DNA of 64,000 nt from Kushneria phosphatilytica (GCF_008247605.1 NZ_CP043420.1:806001-870000), one strand, 5' to 3'; shown: positions 30,944 to 42,572, counted from the stretch's first letter. Numbers and translations are program-made. Notes: a model not told the origin generated them from the letters alone.

Positions 30944-32296
30944 ATGAGACAGAGCGCCAGGATGAAACGCTGGTACTGGATGCTGGGGGCACTGTTGGCA
31001 AGCACATCGGTGCAGGCCCAGACCCTGACCGAAGCGGTCACCGAGGCCGTGCGCGAGCATCCGGTAACACGGACCGAGCTGGCGCGTTATCAGCAGCGCC
31101 TGGCAGAAGCTCGGGCACAGAAGGGGGCTTATCTACCCTCGCTCAATCTGGAGGGGCGCAGTGGCTATGGCAGTCATGAGAGTGAGGTCGAGGGCATCAG
31201 TCAGCAGAGTGATCCCCATGACTATCGGCGTGGTTCGATCACGCTGAGCCAGTTGATCTGGGATGGTAACCGGACTCTCAATCAGATCCGTCAGGCCAAT
31301 GATGAGGCCGATTATCAGCGTTGGCAGGTCGCCTCGGCGGCCAATCGAATCGCGCTGTCGGCGATCCAGGCCTATCTGGATGTGTTGCAGCAACAGCGCC
31401 TGGTGGAGCTGGCTCAGAGCAACGTCGAACACCACCAGAGCACGGCTGCCGATATTCGTCGTCGTAGTGATGCCGGTGCCGGCACAACCACCGATACCAG
31501 CCAGGTTGAAGGGCGGCTGGCACGCGCCCAGGCCAGCCTGATTGCAGCGCGCAACAACCTCGAAGATGCGCGTTCCGCCTATATCCGATATGTCGGTGAA
31601 GCGCCCGGGCGTCTCCAGCTACCCGAGGATGTCAGTATGTCTGTCATTCCGGATGATCTTGATCGTGTAATGGCCATGGCCACGGCCAACAATCCGTTGC
31701 TGATTGCTGCGCGTCAATCGATCCAGGCTGCCGGTCATGAAGTGGCTGCCGAGCGGGGCGATTTTCTGCCGTCCTTCAGTGTGGAGGCCAGTCGACTGAT
31801 CAGTCGCGACTATGACTTTGAAGGCAGTGATGCCGATGACTGGAGTGCCGAGATGGTGATGCGCTACAACCTCTACCGCGGCGGTAGTGACCTGGCAGAA
31901 TTGCACGCTCGCGATCATGCCCTCGAGGCTGTCCGACACGACAGCGATCGGGCACTACGTGAAGTACGTGATGAGCTACGGCTGGCATGGAATGCTCGTG
32001 ACTATCTGCAAAACGAATTGCCCTATCTCAAACAGCACATCGATGCCAGCGAGCAGACGCGTATCAATTACCGTAAACAGTTCGATATCGGCCGGCGCAC
32101 CCTGCTCGATCTGCTGGATAGCGAGAATGAAGTCTACGATGCCCGTCGCTCTCGGCTGCAGGCAGAATTCGATCTGCGGCAGGCACGCTATCGAATCCTG
32201 GCCGCTACCGGGCAACTGCTCGATAGCATGCAGGTCAACGTTCGGCCTTCGGCCGATGGACAACTGACGGCCGATGATGGCCAGGCAGTCCCCTGA
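30944..32296 (+). CDS. lapE: LapE-type outer-membrane channel (TolC family)
   Basis: 450 residues. Signal peptide to about Ala25 (SVQA/QTL). The mature protein opens LTEAVTEAVREHPV and shows the duplicated TolC layout of two helical-hairpin/beta-strand halves (helices rich in Gln, Ala and Arg; strands around LNLEGRSGYG and FSVEASRLI). It ends in a helix RQARYRILAATGQLL and a short acidic tail. It forms the outer-membrane tunnel of the adhesin secretion system; in the Lap model the retained adhesin stays threaded through it. AAGGAG five bases before the ATG; 64 bases after lapC. Confidence 0.92.
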   Translation: MRQSARMKRWYWMLGALLASTSVQAQTLTEAVTEAVREHPVTRTELARYQQRLAEARAQKGAYLPSLNLEGRSGYGSHESEVEGISQQSDPHDYRRGSITLSQLIWDGNRTLNQIRQANDEADYQRWQVASAANRIALSAIQAYLDVLQQQRLVELAQSNVEHHQSTAADIRRRSDAGAGTTTDTSQVEGRLARAQASLIAARNNLEDARSAYIRYVGEAPGRLQLPEDVSMSVIPDDLDRVMAMATANNPLLIAARQSIQAAGHEVAAERGDFLPSFSVEASRLISRDYDFEGSDADDWSAEMVMRYNLYRGGSDLAELHARDHALEAVRHDSDRALREVRDELRLAWNARDYLQNELPYLKQHIDASEQTRINYRKQFDIGRRTLLDLLDSENEVYDARRSRLQAEFDLRQARYRILAATGQLLDSMQVNVRPSADGQLTADDGQAVP

Positions 32297-32389
32297 TGCG
32301 ATGCGGTAACACTCAACTGCGGGTGTTGGAGGCCGATATTGTGCCATCGGAGCCGAAAGCGTGAATTCGGCTCAAGTGGAGAGAAAACG

Positions 32390-34354
32390 ATGACATCCAG
32401 TCATGAGGGTGCACGTCACCGTTACAGCAGCCTGCAGAATCGCCTGATTGGGGCGATTCTTACCCTGTTGCTGCTGTTTTCCATGGGCATTTTTACCATC
32501 CAGGTGTTGCAGTCGCGCGATGCGCTGGTCGATCGTCAGCGTGCCGAAATCAACAATCTGGCGCAGAGCCTCAGTCTGTCGCTATTGCCTTTCGTGCGGC
32601 AGGATGACTGGATGGGCTCTCGCGTACTGATGCAGTCGGTTTGTGATGGTGGTGCCGTCAGTCGCATTCGCCTTGACTCTACCGATGGGGATCATTCGGT
32701 CGTGATCGAACGCTCAGCCACCGAGAACTCGCCTGCCTGGTTCCGACATCTGGTGCCAATACCTCGAATCAGCGCCCAGCGTATGCTCTCCGGTGGCTGG
32801 ATGCAGTTGGGCGAAATCAGGGTTGAAGCGGATGAAGCGCTGGCTTATGCCCAGCTCTGGGCCCTGGCGCGGCATCTGTTGCTCTGGATGCTGCTGGGCA
32901 TGGCCTTGGCCGCCGTGATTGCGGTGGTCTGTCTGCGTCAGCTGTTCGGCCCGCTGTCGCGTCTTTCACGTCGGCTCGAAGAGATGCAGCTTCAGGGATT
33001 CGAGACCACGCTCCCTCCCAGTCGTTTGCGTGAACTGACCGGCATTACCGAGGCGGTCAATCGTCTCGGTAAGCGACTCAATGATCAGTTCGAGGCCCAG
33101 GCCGAGCAGGTAGTGCGTCTGCAGCGACTGGCCGAGCGTGACGATGTCTCCCGACTGGGGAATCGCGCCTATCTGGTGCGAGCCATGGATGACTGGCTCG
33201 CTGCACCGGTGGGCGGAAGCGCCATGATCATTCGTATCGATCAGCTTGAGACTATCTATCGGGAAGAAGGGTTTGCCGCTCGCGACACCGCCATTCGTGC
33301 GATTGGCGATTATCTGTCAGGCCTGCGCATCGGTGATGAGCCCCTGATGGCCGCCCGCCTGAGTGCCAGTGAGTTTGCCCTGATCCTCCCCGATCTTCTC
33401 CCGGAGCGTCGCGATCAGCAGGTTGAAGCGATCCTGGATCGTCTTGATGATATCGTCGATGCCAACCCGCTGGCGCTGGAGCGTAAATGGCATGCGCGTG
33501 CGGGGGTGGTACCGCGCGAGCCTGGCCTGGGGCGGGTGACATTGCTGAGTGCTGCTGATACCGCGTTGCGTGAAGCCGAAGAGGAAGACAAGCGCTGGAT
33601 TGTCACGAAGCGGGTTTCGGCGCTGGATGAGCGAGGGCGTCACGAATGGCGCCAGGTCATCGAAACGGCGCTGACGCAGCATCGTTATCATTTCGTGGCG
33701 CAACCGGTGATGATGAACTCGGGCGGTGAGTACCATCGCGAAGTCTATATCAGGCTGGAAGAGGGTGGCCAGGAGCATCTGGCATCGGCCTTCATGCCGG
33801 TTGCACGGCAATTCCAGATGGCCGATCGGGTGGATCGATGCGTGTTCGACTGGCTGGCGGGCTGGCCTCGGCTACCGAACTTTCGCCTGGCGCTCAACCT
33901 GAGCATGGACACTCTGGTCAGTCAGAAGAGCCTTGATGATGTCATTCGCTGGCTGGAACGTCATCCACGCTGGGCAGCGCTGCTGGATATGGAAGTCAAT
34001 GGTGAAGTGGTCGTCCGTCAGCGTGAAAATGTCGAACGGCTTTTTCGCTCGGTGCGTCGCCTGGGGACTCGTGTCGGTATTGATCGCTTCGGGCGCAATC
34101 TGCAGGCCATGCCAAGTCTGATTCGGCTGCGTCCGGACTACATCAAGATCGATCAGACCTTCTTCGTGCGTGATAACGTCAACGCTGAATTTCTTCACAG
34201 CCTGTGTATTGCCGTTCATCAACTCGATACTCGAGTGATTGTGACCCGGGTCGAATCCGAGGAGCATCGCGAACGCATCGTGGAACTCGGTGCCGATGGT
34301 TTTCAGGGCTATCTGACGCCTTCTCAACCGCTGTTGCCGATTGGTAATGACTGA
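32390..34354 (+). CDS. lapD: LapD-type c-di-GMP receptor (degenerate GGDEF/EAL)
   Basis: 654 residues, close to P. fluorescens LapD (648). Layout: TM1 (about 19-40), periplasmic output domain (41-155) with GGWMQLG near 135-141, TM2 (about 160-181), HAMP (about 182-235), GGDEF domain, EAL domain. Both enzymatic sites are broken. The GGDEF site reads RLSASEF (323-329). The EAL motif reads EVYIRL (451-456), the usual DDFG is DRFG, and QGYLTPSQPL ends the domain. It is therefore a receptor, not an enzyme. In the Lap model c-di-GMP binding lets the periplasmic domain sequester LapG and keep the adhesin on the surface. The ATG at 32390 with GGAGAG upstream is chosen over a TTG at 32339. The stop overlaps the lapG start (TGATG). 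Confidence 0.92.
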   Translation: MTSSHEGARHRYSSLQNRLIGAILTLLLLFSMGIFTIQVLQSRDALVDRQRAEINNLAQSLSLSLLPFVRQDDWMGSRVLMQSVCDGGAVSRIRLDSTDGDHSVVIERSATENSPAWFRHLVPIPRISAQRMLSGGWMQLGEIRVEADEALAYAQLWALARHLLLWMLLGMALAAVIAVVCLRQLFGPLSRLSRRLEEMQLQGFETTLPPSRLRELTGITEAVNRLGKRLNDQFEAQAEQVVRLQRLAERDDVSRLGNRAYLVRAMDDWLAAPVGGSAMIIRIDQLETIYREEGFAARDTAIRAIGDYLSGLRIGDEPLMAARLSASEFALILPDLLPERRDQQVEAILDRLDDIVDANPLALERKWHARAGVVPREPGLGRVTLLSAADTALREAEEEDKRWIVTKRVSALDERGRHEWRQVIETALTQHRYHFVAQPVMMNSGGEYHREVYIRLEEGGQEHLASAFMPVARQFQMADRVDRCVFDWLAGWPRLPNFRLALNLSMDTLVSQKSLDDVIRWLERHPRWAALLDMEVNGEVVVRQRENVERLFRSVRRLGTRVGIDRFGRNLQAMPSLIRLRPDYIKIDQTFFVRDNVNAEFLHSLCIAVHQLDTRVIVTRVESEEHRERIVELGADGFQGYLTPSQPLLPIGND

Positions 34355-35103
34355 TGGGCCGCTACTGTTCGTCTGCGGGCACAGTGGCCCCTCTCTTGTC
34401 CGGCCGACCATGGCAATGCCTACGGAGAGTGCGCATTCTGTGCCGTCGCTCTTCGCTCAAGGTGCTGGCGAGTGCCCTGGTCATTACCATGTGTGGCTCG
34501 CTGGTCGCGCTTTCGGAAATCACCGACGACTCTGTCGTGGCCGCGGTCTATGGCGAGCAGGGGCGCAAACGGGTCGAGCAGTGGCGGAAGTTGATCGCGA
34601 ATCTGCGTGGCGAGCCGGTGACGCGTCAGCTCCACGAGGTCAATGAGTTCTTCAATCGTCTGGCATTTCGCGATGATATCGAGGTCTGGCGGGTCGAGGA
34701 CTATTGGGCCACCCCTCGCGAGTTTCTCGGCATCGGTGCTGGCGACTGTGAGGATTTCGCCATGGCCAAGTACCAGACGCTATTGATGCTGGGGGTGCCG
34801 GATAGCGCCATGCGACTGAACTACGTCAAGTACCGGCCCTGGAATCAGTTTCATATGGTGTTGACCTGGTTCAGCTCGCCCATGGCTGTCCCGCTGGTGC
34901 TGGATAACATCAGAACCGCGATTGTACCGGCCACACAGCGTACTGATCTGCTGCCGATCTACAGCTTCAATGGCTCCAGCCTATGGCTGGCACAACAGGG
35001 CAGTGCAGACAGTCGTGTCGGGGATGCCTCCCGGCTGAGTCAGTGGGATGCCTGGCAAATGCATCTCGACAATGGCGCTTTGCGCCCCCCGCCTCCTCGC
35101 TAG
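34354..35103 (+). CDS. lapG: LapG-type periplasmic cysteine protease
   Basis: 249 residues, transglutaminase-like cysteine proteinase family (BTLCP). The catalytic triad is readable: Cys132 in GAGDCEDFAMAKY, His167 in FHMVL, Asp184 in LVLDNIR. The acidic residues flanking Cys132 (Asp131, Glu133) fit the calcium site known in LapG. A hydrophobic stretch (about 36-54, KVLASALVITMCGSLVA) serves as an unusually internal signal or anchor after a Cys/Arg-rich N-terminus, so the true start could be further in. It should cut the adhesin at its PAAG site when not held by LapD. The start overlaps the lapD stop by one base. Confidence 0.93.
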   Translation: MGRYCSSAGTVAPLLSGRPWQCLRRVRILCRRSSLKVLASALVITMCGSLVALSEITDDSVVAAVYGEQGRKRVEQWRKLIANLRGEPVTRQLHEVNEFFNRLAFRDDIEVWRVEDYWATPREFLGIGAGDCEDFAMAKYQTLLMLGVPDSAMRLNYVKYRPWNQFHMVLTWFSSPMAVPLVLDNIRTAIVPATQRTDLLPIYSFNGSSLWLAQQGSADSRVGDASRLSQWDAWQMHLDNGALRPPPPR

Positions 35104-35215
35104 ATGCCGGACTGGATTTTCTGCCGGTTCGAAGTTCCCGCGAGCTGTCCATAGGCGTTTCGTCCCCCTGGCATGGACGGCCCGGCTCGGAGTACCCTCA
35201 TGGGATGATCGGTAG

Positions 35216-36493
<1,278 letters not shown>

Positions 36494-36506
36494 GCGGAGA
36501 GTCGTC

Positions 36507-37565
36507 ATGCTGCTGGTAAGACCTGCCGGCATCGAGGACCTGCCGGCGCTGATGCGTCTGGCCGAGGCTTCGGTGCCCCGCCTGACCAATCTGCCTGCCC
36601 ATCAGGAACGCCTGGCGGCGCGTCTGGAACAGTCGACGCGTGCGCTCTCTGCGCCCATCGAGGCGCCGGGCGAAGAGTGCTACACCTTTGTGCTCGAAGA
36701 CCGCACCCCCTCAACCCCCGAGGTGGTCGGTACCGCCAGTCTGCGCGCCTGCGCCGGAGCCCGCGAAGCCTACTATACCTGGCGGCGCGAGATGCTGATT
36801 CACGCCTCTCAGCAGCTGGATGTGCGGCGTGAGGTCTCCATTCTGTCGCTCTCACATGAGCTGTCCGAGGCCTCATTGCTGTGTGCCTTTTCACTGGATG
36901 CGCGCTATCGCGGTACGCCTGCCGAGCGACTGCTGCGTCGCTCCCGCTTGCTGTTCGCTGCCCAGTACCCCGAGCGTTTCCGGACGATGATGGGGGTGGC
37001 GATGCCGGGCTGGCTGGATGACCAGCTGCGGTCGCCGTTCTGGGAGAGCGTGGGGCGACGTTTCTTCTCGCGTGATTTCCACGAGATCAACGAACTGGCG
37101 GGGATCCATTCCAAGAGTTTCATTGCTGAAGTCATGCCTCCATTCCCGCTTTACGAACCCCTGCTGAGCGATGGCGCGCGCAGCGTTATCGGCAGCATTC
37201 ATGAGGCGCATCATGCTGCTGCGGCCGATCTGCGTGATGAAGGCTTCCGGGATTCCCGGCATATCGATCTGTTTGACGGCGGTCTGTTGCTCGAGGCGCC
37301 GTTCGATCAGTTGCACTGTGTACGCCATGGGCACTGGCATCCGGTACGCATCGATGATGCTCAATCCACGGCCGGACAAATGCCGGCACTGGTGGCCAAT
37401 CAGCAGGCCGAAACATTTCGCTGCATGATGGTGCCGCATGCCCTCAGCGCGACACGGCAGTTGCTGCTTTCCTCTGCCCAGGCCGAGCAGCTCGGTGTTG
37501 AAGCCGGACAGGCGGTGCTGGCAGTGGCGCTGGCAGGGGATGACAGGGAGGTGCCGGTATGCTGA
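36507..37565 (+). CDS. aruF: Arginine N-succinyltransferase, alpha subunit (AruF/AstA)
   Basis: 352 residues, AstA family. It starts MLLVRPAGIEDLPALMRLA, a GNAT-like beginning; SPFWESVGRRFFSRDF, SKSFIAEVMPPFPLYEPLL and the late HIDLFDGG segment are the family's recurring blocks. It succinylates arginine from succinyl-CoA as the first AST step. Together with the next gene it would form the heteromer known from Pseudomonas AruF/AruG, where the two subunits are homologous. Thirteen bases after astC; it overlaps the next gene by seven bases. Confidence 0.9.
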   Translation: MLLVRPAGIEDLPALMRLAEASVPRLTNLPAHQERLAARLEQSTRALSAPIEAPGEECYTFVLEDRTPSTPEVVGTASLRACAGAREAYYTWRREMLIHASQQLDVRREVSILSLSHELSEASLLCAFSLDARYRGTPAERLLRRSRLLFAAQYPERFRTMMGVAMPGWLDDQLRSPFWESVGRRFFSRDFHEINELAGIHSKSFIAEVMPPFPLYEPLLSDGARSVIGSIHEAHHAAAADLRDEGFRDSRHIDLFDGGLLLEAPFDQLHCVRHGHWHPVRIDDAQSTAGQMPALVANQQAETFRCMMVPHALSATRQLLLSSAQAEQLGVEAGQAVLAVALAGDDREVPVC

Positions 37566-38617
37566 TGCGACCGATCGAGTTCGAGGATCTTGATGCGCTA
37601 CAGGCCATCGCGGTAGAGACCGGGGTCGGCTTTACCTCGTTGCCGGATAACCGCGAGTTTCTTGAAGCCCGTATTGCCGAAACCCGTGAGGCCTTTGATA
37701 CCCGTGATGGCGACCCGGAACTTGCCACGGCGCCGGCGAATTACTTCTTTGTGCTCGAGGATGATGATCTGCCCACTGGCGTGCCACGCGCCGAGCGAAT
37801 TGCCGGGTGCTGTGCGATCGAGGCGCGGGTCGGGCTGGATGTGCCTTTCTACAATTACCGTGTCGGTCGGCTGGCTCAGGCGTCACGCCAGCTGGACCTG
37901 CACCGTACCGTGGATACGCTCTTTCTCTCCTCCGACCATACCGGCGATGCTGAAGTCTGCTCGCTCTACCTGCGCCCCCAGTGGCGCGAGAAAGGCGCCC
38001 GCAATGCCACACTGCTGTCGCGCATGCGCTGGCTGTTCATGGCGACCTGGCGCGAGCGCTTCCCTGACCGGGTACTGGCAGAGATGCGCGGTCGTTTCGA
38101 CGATCAGGGGCGCAGCCCCTTCTGGGAGAGTCTGGGGCGGCATTTCTTCCCCATCGATTTCCGTCATGCCGATCGGCTGACCGGACTGGGGCAGAAGAGT
38201 TTCATCGGCGAGCTGATGCCCCGCTATCCCATTTGTACCGCGCTGTTGCCCGATAGCGCTCGGGCCTGTATCGGTCAGGTCCACGATCAGACCCGTCCGG
38301 CACTGGCCATGCTTAATGCCCAGGGCTTGCGTTTCGAGGGGTATATCGACATTTTTGATGCCGGTCCGACGGTTGAGGCTTATCTGGATGATGTGCGTGC
38401 CGTGAGGCACAGCCGGGAACTGGAAGCAGTGATCAGTGATCGGGCTGAATCCCCCGGCGCCCCGAGAGTACTGGCCTCGACCACGCAGCAGTGTGCCACC
38501 TTTCGAGCCTGCTGGGTGGGGCGTGAGGTCGAAGAGGACCGTTTGATACTGCATCCCGATGAGGCCCGACGGCTGGGCGTAGAGAGTGGCGAGCGCTTGC
38601 GGGTGCTGGCTGACTGA
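37559..38617 (+). CDS. aruG: Arginine N-succinyltransferase, beta subunit (AruG/AstA)
   Basis: 352 residues, the same length as its partner. MLMRPIEFEDLDALQAIA, SPFWESLGRHFFPIDFRHAD, QKSFIGELMPRYPIYT-like (here PICTALL) and YIDIFDAGPTVEA are typical of the beta/AstA subunit. E. coli has a single AstA; this genome keeps a homologous tandem pair. The overlapping ATG suggests coupled translation and equal dosage. Confidence 0.92.
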   Translation: MLMRPIEFEDLDALQAIAVETGVGFTSLPDNREFLEARIAETREAFDTRDGDPELATAPANYFFVLEDDDLPTGVPRAERIAGCCAIEARVGLDVPFYNYRVGRLAQASRQLDLHRTVDTLFLSSDHTGDAEVCSLYLRPQWREKGARNATLLSRMRWLFMATWRERFPDRVLAEMRGRFDDQGRSPFWESLGRHFFPIDFRHADRLTGLGQKSFIGELMPRYPICTALLPDSARACIGQVHDQTRPALAMLNAQGLRFEGYIDIFDAGPTVEAYLDDVRAVRHSRELEAVISDRAESPGAPRVLASTTQQCATFRACWVGREVEEDRLILHPDEARRLGVESGERLRVLAD

Positions 38618-38650
38618 AGCCGGCAGGGACGACCACCGAGGGAAACGAAC

Positions 38651-40156
38651 ATGACCATGTGTGTAAAGCAGCAACAGTTCATCGGCGGTGCCTGGCAAAC
38701 CGGTACAGGAGCCGTCTTCGAGAAGCGCAATCCGGTGCGTGGCGAGCAGCTCTGGCAGGGTGCTGCTGCCGATGAAACGCAAGTGGCAAAGGCGGTAAGC
38801 GCAGCTCGTCAGGCCTTCCCGGCCTGGGCTAGAGCCGGCTTCGAGGCACGCAAGGCCATTGTCGAAGCCTTCCGCGAACGCCTCGAGCATCGTCGCGATC
38901 AGCTGGCACGTACCATCGCCGCGGAAACGGGCAAACCGCTGTGGGAAGCCGGCACCGAAGTACAGGCCATGATTGGCAAGATCGCCATTTCGGAGTCGGC
39001 CTATCATGAACGCACCGGTGAGCGTGCCAAGGAAATTCCCGGTGGACGGGCGGTGCTGCGTCACCATCCGCATGGTGTGCTGGCGGTGTTCGGCCCCTAC
39101 AACTTTCCCGGCCATCTCCCCAATGGACATATTGTTCCGGCGCTGCTGGCAGGCAATACGGTGGTATTCAAGCCCAGTGAGCTGACCCCGGCCACAGCTG
39201 ATCTCACCGTGCAGTGCTGGCAGGAGGCAGGACTGCCCGAGGGGGTGCTCAATCTGGTGCAGGGCGCGGTCCCGGTTGGCCAGGCGCTGGCCGGTAGCGC
39301 CGATATCGACGGATTGCTGTTTACCGGCAGCGCCAATACCGGCAAGCGCCTGCATGAGCAGTTCGGTGGCCAGGTCGACAAGATTCTGGCGCTGGAACTG
39401 GGCGGTAACAATCCGCTGGTCATTACCGATGGGTTCGACCCGGCGGCGGCGATCCTGACCATTATTCAATCGGCATTCATTTCCGGTGGTCAGCGCTGCA
39501 CCTGCGCTCGTCGGCTGCTGGTGCCGGCTGGAGAGACCGGTGACCGGTTGATCGAATCGCTGGTACGCACACTCGAATCGCTGAAGGTCAGCGATCCCTT
39601 TGCCGAATGCGAGCAGTCACCCTTTTATGGGGGGCTGGCTACCTCCGAGGCCGCCGAGCAACTGTGCCGAGTCCAGGACGAGCTGGAGGCGCAGGGAGCG
39701 AAAGTGCTGTCGCGTATGCGTATCCTCGAGCCCGGGACCAGTCTGGTGTCGCCCGGCCTGCTCGAGGTGACCGGCATGACGCTGCCTGATGAGGAACACT
39801 TCGGACCACTGCTCAAGGTCTATCGCTACCGGGAGTGGGATGAAGCGATCGCGCTGGCCAATGATACCCGTTATGGCCTGTCGGCCGGATTGATCGGCGG
39901 TACCACACAGGATTGGGAAGATTTCCGGTTGCGCATTCGCGCCGGCATCGTCAACTGGAATCGTCAAACGACCGGTGCTGCTTCGGATGCGCCCTTTGGC
40001 GGTATTGGTGACAGTGGCAATCATCGCCCCAGTGCCTGGTACGCGGCGGATTACTGCGCCTGGCCGATGGCGTCGATGGAGTCCGAAACGGCGTCACTGC
40101 CGCAACAGCTGCCGCCGGGGATCTCGCTGGATGCGGTCACGGAGCATGACGCATGA
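38651..40156 (+). CDS. astD: N-succinylglutamate 5-semialdehyde dehydrogenase AstD
   Basis: 501 residues, aldehyde dehydrogenase superfamily. [15 protein letters not shown], the NAD-binding [22 protein letters not shown] with the general-base Glu, and the catalytic Cys283 in [11 protein letters not shown] are all present. It oxidises succinylglutamate semialdehyde to succinylglutamate, AST step 4. A GAGGGAAAC ribosome binding site precedes the ATG. Its stop overlaps the astB start (ATGA). Confidence 0.93.
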   Translation: MTMCVKQQQFIGGAWQTGTGAVFEKRNPVRGEQLWQGAAADETQVAKAVSAARQAFPAWARAGFEARKAIVEAFRERLEHRRDQLARTIAAETGKPLWEAGTEVQAMIGKIAISESAYHERTGERAKEIPGGRAVLRHHPHGVLAVFGPYNFPGHLPNGHIVPALLAGNTVVFKPSELTPATADLTVQCWQEAGLPEGVLNLVQGAVPVGQALAGSADIDGLLFTGSANTGKRLHEQFGGQVDKILALELGGNNPLVITDGFDPAAAILTIIQSAFISGGQRCTCARRLLVPAGETGDRLIESLVRTLESLKVSDPFAECEQSPFYGGLATSEAAEQLCRVQDELEAQGAKVLSRMRILEPGTSLVSPGLLEVTGMTLPDEEHFGPLLKVYRYREWDEAIALANDTRYGLSAGLIGGTTQDWEDFRLRIRAGIVNWNRQTTGAASDAPFGGIGDSGNHRPSAWYAADYCAWPMASMESETASLPQQLPPGISLDAVTEHDA

Positions 40157-41508
40157 GTGATGTCACTGCCGGAGAAATCAATTTCGACGGTCTGGTCGGG
40201 CCAACGCACAATTACAGCGGACTGGCGCATGGCAATCTGGCATCCGGCCGCCATGAAGGGATGATCTCCAATCCGCGCGAGGCGGCACTGCAGGGGCTGG
40301 CCAAGATGAAGGCCCTGCATGACGATGGCTTCCTGCAAGGGGTGCTGCCGCCACAGCAGCGCCCTGATCTGGCGGCCTTGCGCCAGCTGGGGTTCGATGG
40401 GTCGCCGGCACAGATGCTCGGCCGGGTCGCTCGAGACGCGCCGGCCCTGTTACGGGCTGTCTGTTCGGCGGCCGGGATGTGGACTGCCAATGCTGCGACC
40501 ATTACCCCGAGTGCTGATGCCCCGGATGGTCGGGTACATTTCACTCCTGCCAATCTTCAATCCAGCTTTCACCGGTCACTGGAGACCCTCACCACCGGAC
40601 GCGTGCTGGCGAGCATCTTCCGCGATGAGCACTATTTTGCGCATCATCCGGCGTTACCGTCGACGCCGGCGTTTTCCGACGAGGGCGCGGCCAACCATAC
40701 CCGGTTATGTGGTGAGTATGGGGCGAGCGGTGTGCACCTGTATGTCTATGGGCGCCGGGCGTTCGAACAGGGCCCCGAGCCGAAGCACTTCCGGGCCCGC
40801 CAGACACTGGAAGCGAGCCAGGCCATTGCCCGTCAGCACGGGCTGAAAGAGCAACAGTGCGTGTTTGCTCAGCAACATCCTGACGCGATTGATGCCGGTG
40901 TCTTTCACAATGATGTCATTGCGGTCGGCAATGGTCCGGTGCTGCTCTACCACGAGTGTGCCTTCCTTGATGAAGACGCGGTATTGAGCGGTGTGCGCGA
41001 TCGTATGGACGTGCTGGGTGAGCCGCTGCGGACCATCCGCATACCCCGGGAAGCCATCAGTCTTGAAACGGCGGTCAATACCTATCTGTTCAACTCTCAG
41101 CTGTTGAGCCGTCCCGATGGCAGCATGACGCTGATCGTTCCCTCGGAATGTGAAGAGGACCCGGAAGTCTGGCAGGCAATTTCGGCACTGATCCTTGAAG
41201 GTCATAATCCGGTCAGCGAGCTGCGCGCTCACGATGTCAAACAGAGTATGCAAAACGGCGGTGGCCCTGCCTGTCTGCGCCTGCGAGTGGTGCTGAACGA
41301 GCGCGAGCGGGCTGCCCTGCAGGGACGAGTGCTGCTCGACGATACGCTCTATAACGAACTGGTGGGCTGGGTTGAGCGGCACTACCGCGATCGGCTGACG
41401 ATTGGTGATCTGGCCGATCCTTCGCTGGTTGATGAATCACTGACTGCACTGGATGAGCTTACCGGCATCATGGCACTGGGCTCGGTGTATCCCTTTCAGC
41501 AGTCCTGA
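40153..41508 (+). CDS. astB: N-succinylarginine dihydrolase AstB
   Basis: 451 residues, usual length for AstB. It begins near [23 protein letters not shown], a family hallmark. [14 protein letters not shown] and the C-terminal [12 protein letters not shown] with the catalytic Cys are also characteristic. It hydrolyses succinylarginine to succinylornithine, CO2 and ammonia, the second AST step. Last gene of the co-directional ast cluster; the pathway's final enzyme, AstE, is encoded 12 kb away on the other strand. Confidence 0.94.
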   Translation: MSDVTAGEINFDGLVGPTHNYSGLAHGNLASGRHEGMISNPREAALQGLAKMKALHDDGFLQGVLPPQQRPDLAALRQLGFDGSPAQMLGRVARDAPALLRAVCSAAGMWTANAATITPSADAPDGRVHFTPANLQSSFHRSLETLTTGRVLASIFRDEHYFAHHPALPSTPAFSDEGAANHTRLCGEYGASGVHLYVYGRRAFEQGPEPKHFRARQTLEASQAIARQHGLKEQQCVFAQQHPDAIDAGVFHNDVIAVGNGPVLLYHECAFLDEDAVLSGVRDRMDVLGEPLRTIRIPREAISLETAVNTYLFNSQLLSRPDGSMTLIVPSECEEDPEVWQAISALILEGHNPVSELRAHDVKQSMQNGGGPACLRLRVVLNERERAALQGRVLLDDTLYNELVGWVERHYRDRLTIGDLADPSLVDESLTALDELTGIMALGSVYPFQQS

Positions 41509-41603
41509 GAGTGCGGTTCGGGAGATATCCCGAACCCTTTCTCGCCTGCACGCCCAACGACGCCTATGCTGGGCCCCGGAATCATCAAGTCAGGAGAAAG
41601 GTC

Positions 41604-42572
41604 ATGTTTCTGGTCTGTGGAGAGGCGCTGTTCGATGTGTTTGCCGAATCCGGTAAGGTAGCGGCAGATGCGTCTTCGCTGGGGATGGAGGCCGTGGCCG
41701 GTGGGTCGCCATTCAACGTGGCGATTGGGCTGGCTCGCCTGGAGTGTGAGTCGGCACTGCTGACCGGGCTGGCCGATGATCTGCTGGGGCAGCGGCTACG
41801 GGCAATCCTGGCGCGTGAACAGGTGGAAACCGGATTTCTGGCCACGATCGAAGAGGCTGCCACAACACTGGCCATGGTCGGGCTCGATGAGCGAGGCTCG
41901 CCCCATTACGTATTCTATAACGCTCAGGGCGCGGATCGGCAGTTGACGGCCCGACATCTGCCAACACTCGATGAGCGCATTCATGGTATCCATGTAGGGT
42001 CCTATTCGCTGGTGGTCTCGCCCACAGCCGAGACGCTGGAAACCCTGGTGGCGCGTGAAAGCAGTCGCCGGCTGATCACCCTCGATCCCAACGTACGTCT
42101 GAAAATCGAACCCGATCTTTCACGATGGCGCGAGCGGCTGGGTGTCATGGCTCAGCATGCCCATGTCATCAAGGTCAGCGAGGAGGATCTGGTGTCGCTC
42201 TACGAGGCATCACCCGAAAGCGTGATTCGGGGTTGGCTTGACGGACCGAACTGTTCACTGGTGGTCCTGACTCGCGGTGAGCAGGGGGTCTGTGCCTTTA
42301 CCCGCGGTGGTGACGTCATCGAGCTGCCCGCACGTCGTGTCGAGGTGGTGGATACGGTAGGCGCCGGCGATACCTTTCAGGCGGCACTGATCTGCTGGCT
42401 GGAAGAGCACGACTGCGCGACGCCGACAGGGGTTGCCAGCCTGGGGCGTGAGTCTCTGGAAACGCTGCTCGGATTCGCCAGTCGCGCATCGGCGCTGACC
42501 TGTACCCGGCGTGGCCCGGATCTGCCGCGACGTGCCGAATTGCAGGGGAGCGAGTTCGGCGAAGAGATCTGA
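41604..42572 (+). CDS. PfkB-family carbohydrate kinase (fructokinase-like)
   Basis: 322 residues, ribokinase/PfkB fold. It begins FLVCGEALFDVFAE; the substrate-side GGSPFNVAIGLARL and the C-terminal DTVGAGDTFQAAL, with the catalytic Asp and anion hole, are intact. The GEALFD opening is common in bacterial fructokinases, but 2-keto-3-deoxygluconate or other sugar kinases look similar. CAGGAGAAAGG before the ATG at 41604 sets the start. Its neighbours (ast genes, ethanolamine permease) do not reveal the sugar. Confidence 0.8.
   Translation: MFLVCGEALFDVFAESGKVAADASSLGMEAVAGGSPFNVAIGLARLECESALLTGLADDLLGQRLRAILAREQVETGFLATIEEAATTLAMVGLDERGSPHYVFYNAQGADRQLTARHLPTLDERIHGIHVGSYSLVVSPTAETLETLVARESSRRLITLDPNVRLKIEPDLSRWRERLGVMAQHAHVIKVSEEDLVSLYEASPESVIRGWLDGPNCSLVVLTRGEQGVCAFTRGGDVIELPARRVEVVDTVGAGDTFQAALICWLEEHDCATPTGVASLGRESLETLLGFASRASALTCTRRGPDLPRRAELQGSEFGEEI

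Noticed and set aside
37883..39469. Minus-strand 528-codon frame opposite aruG/astD
   Set aside because: Overlaps two firmly identified enzymes; typical antisense shadow of high-G+C genes.
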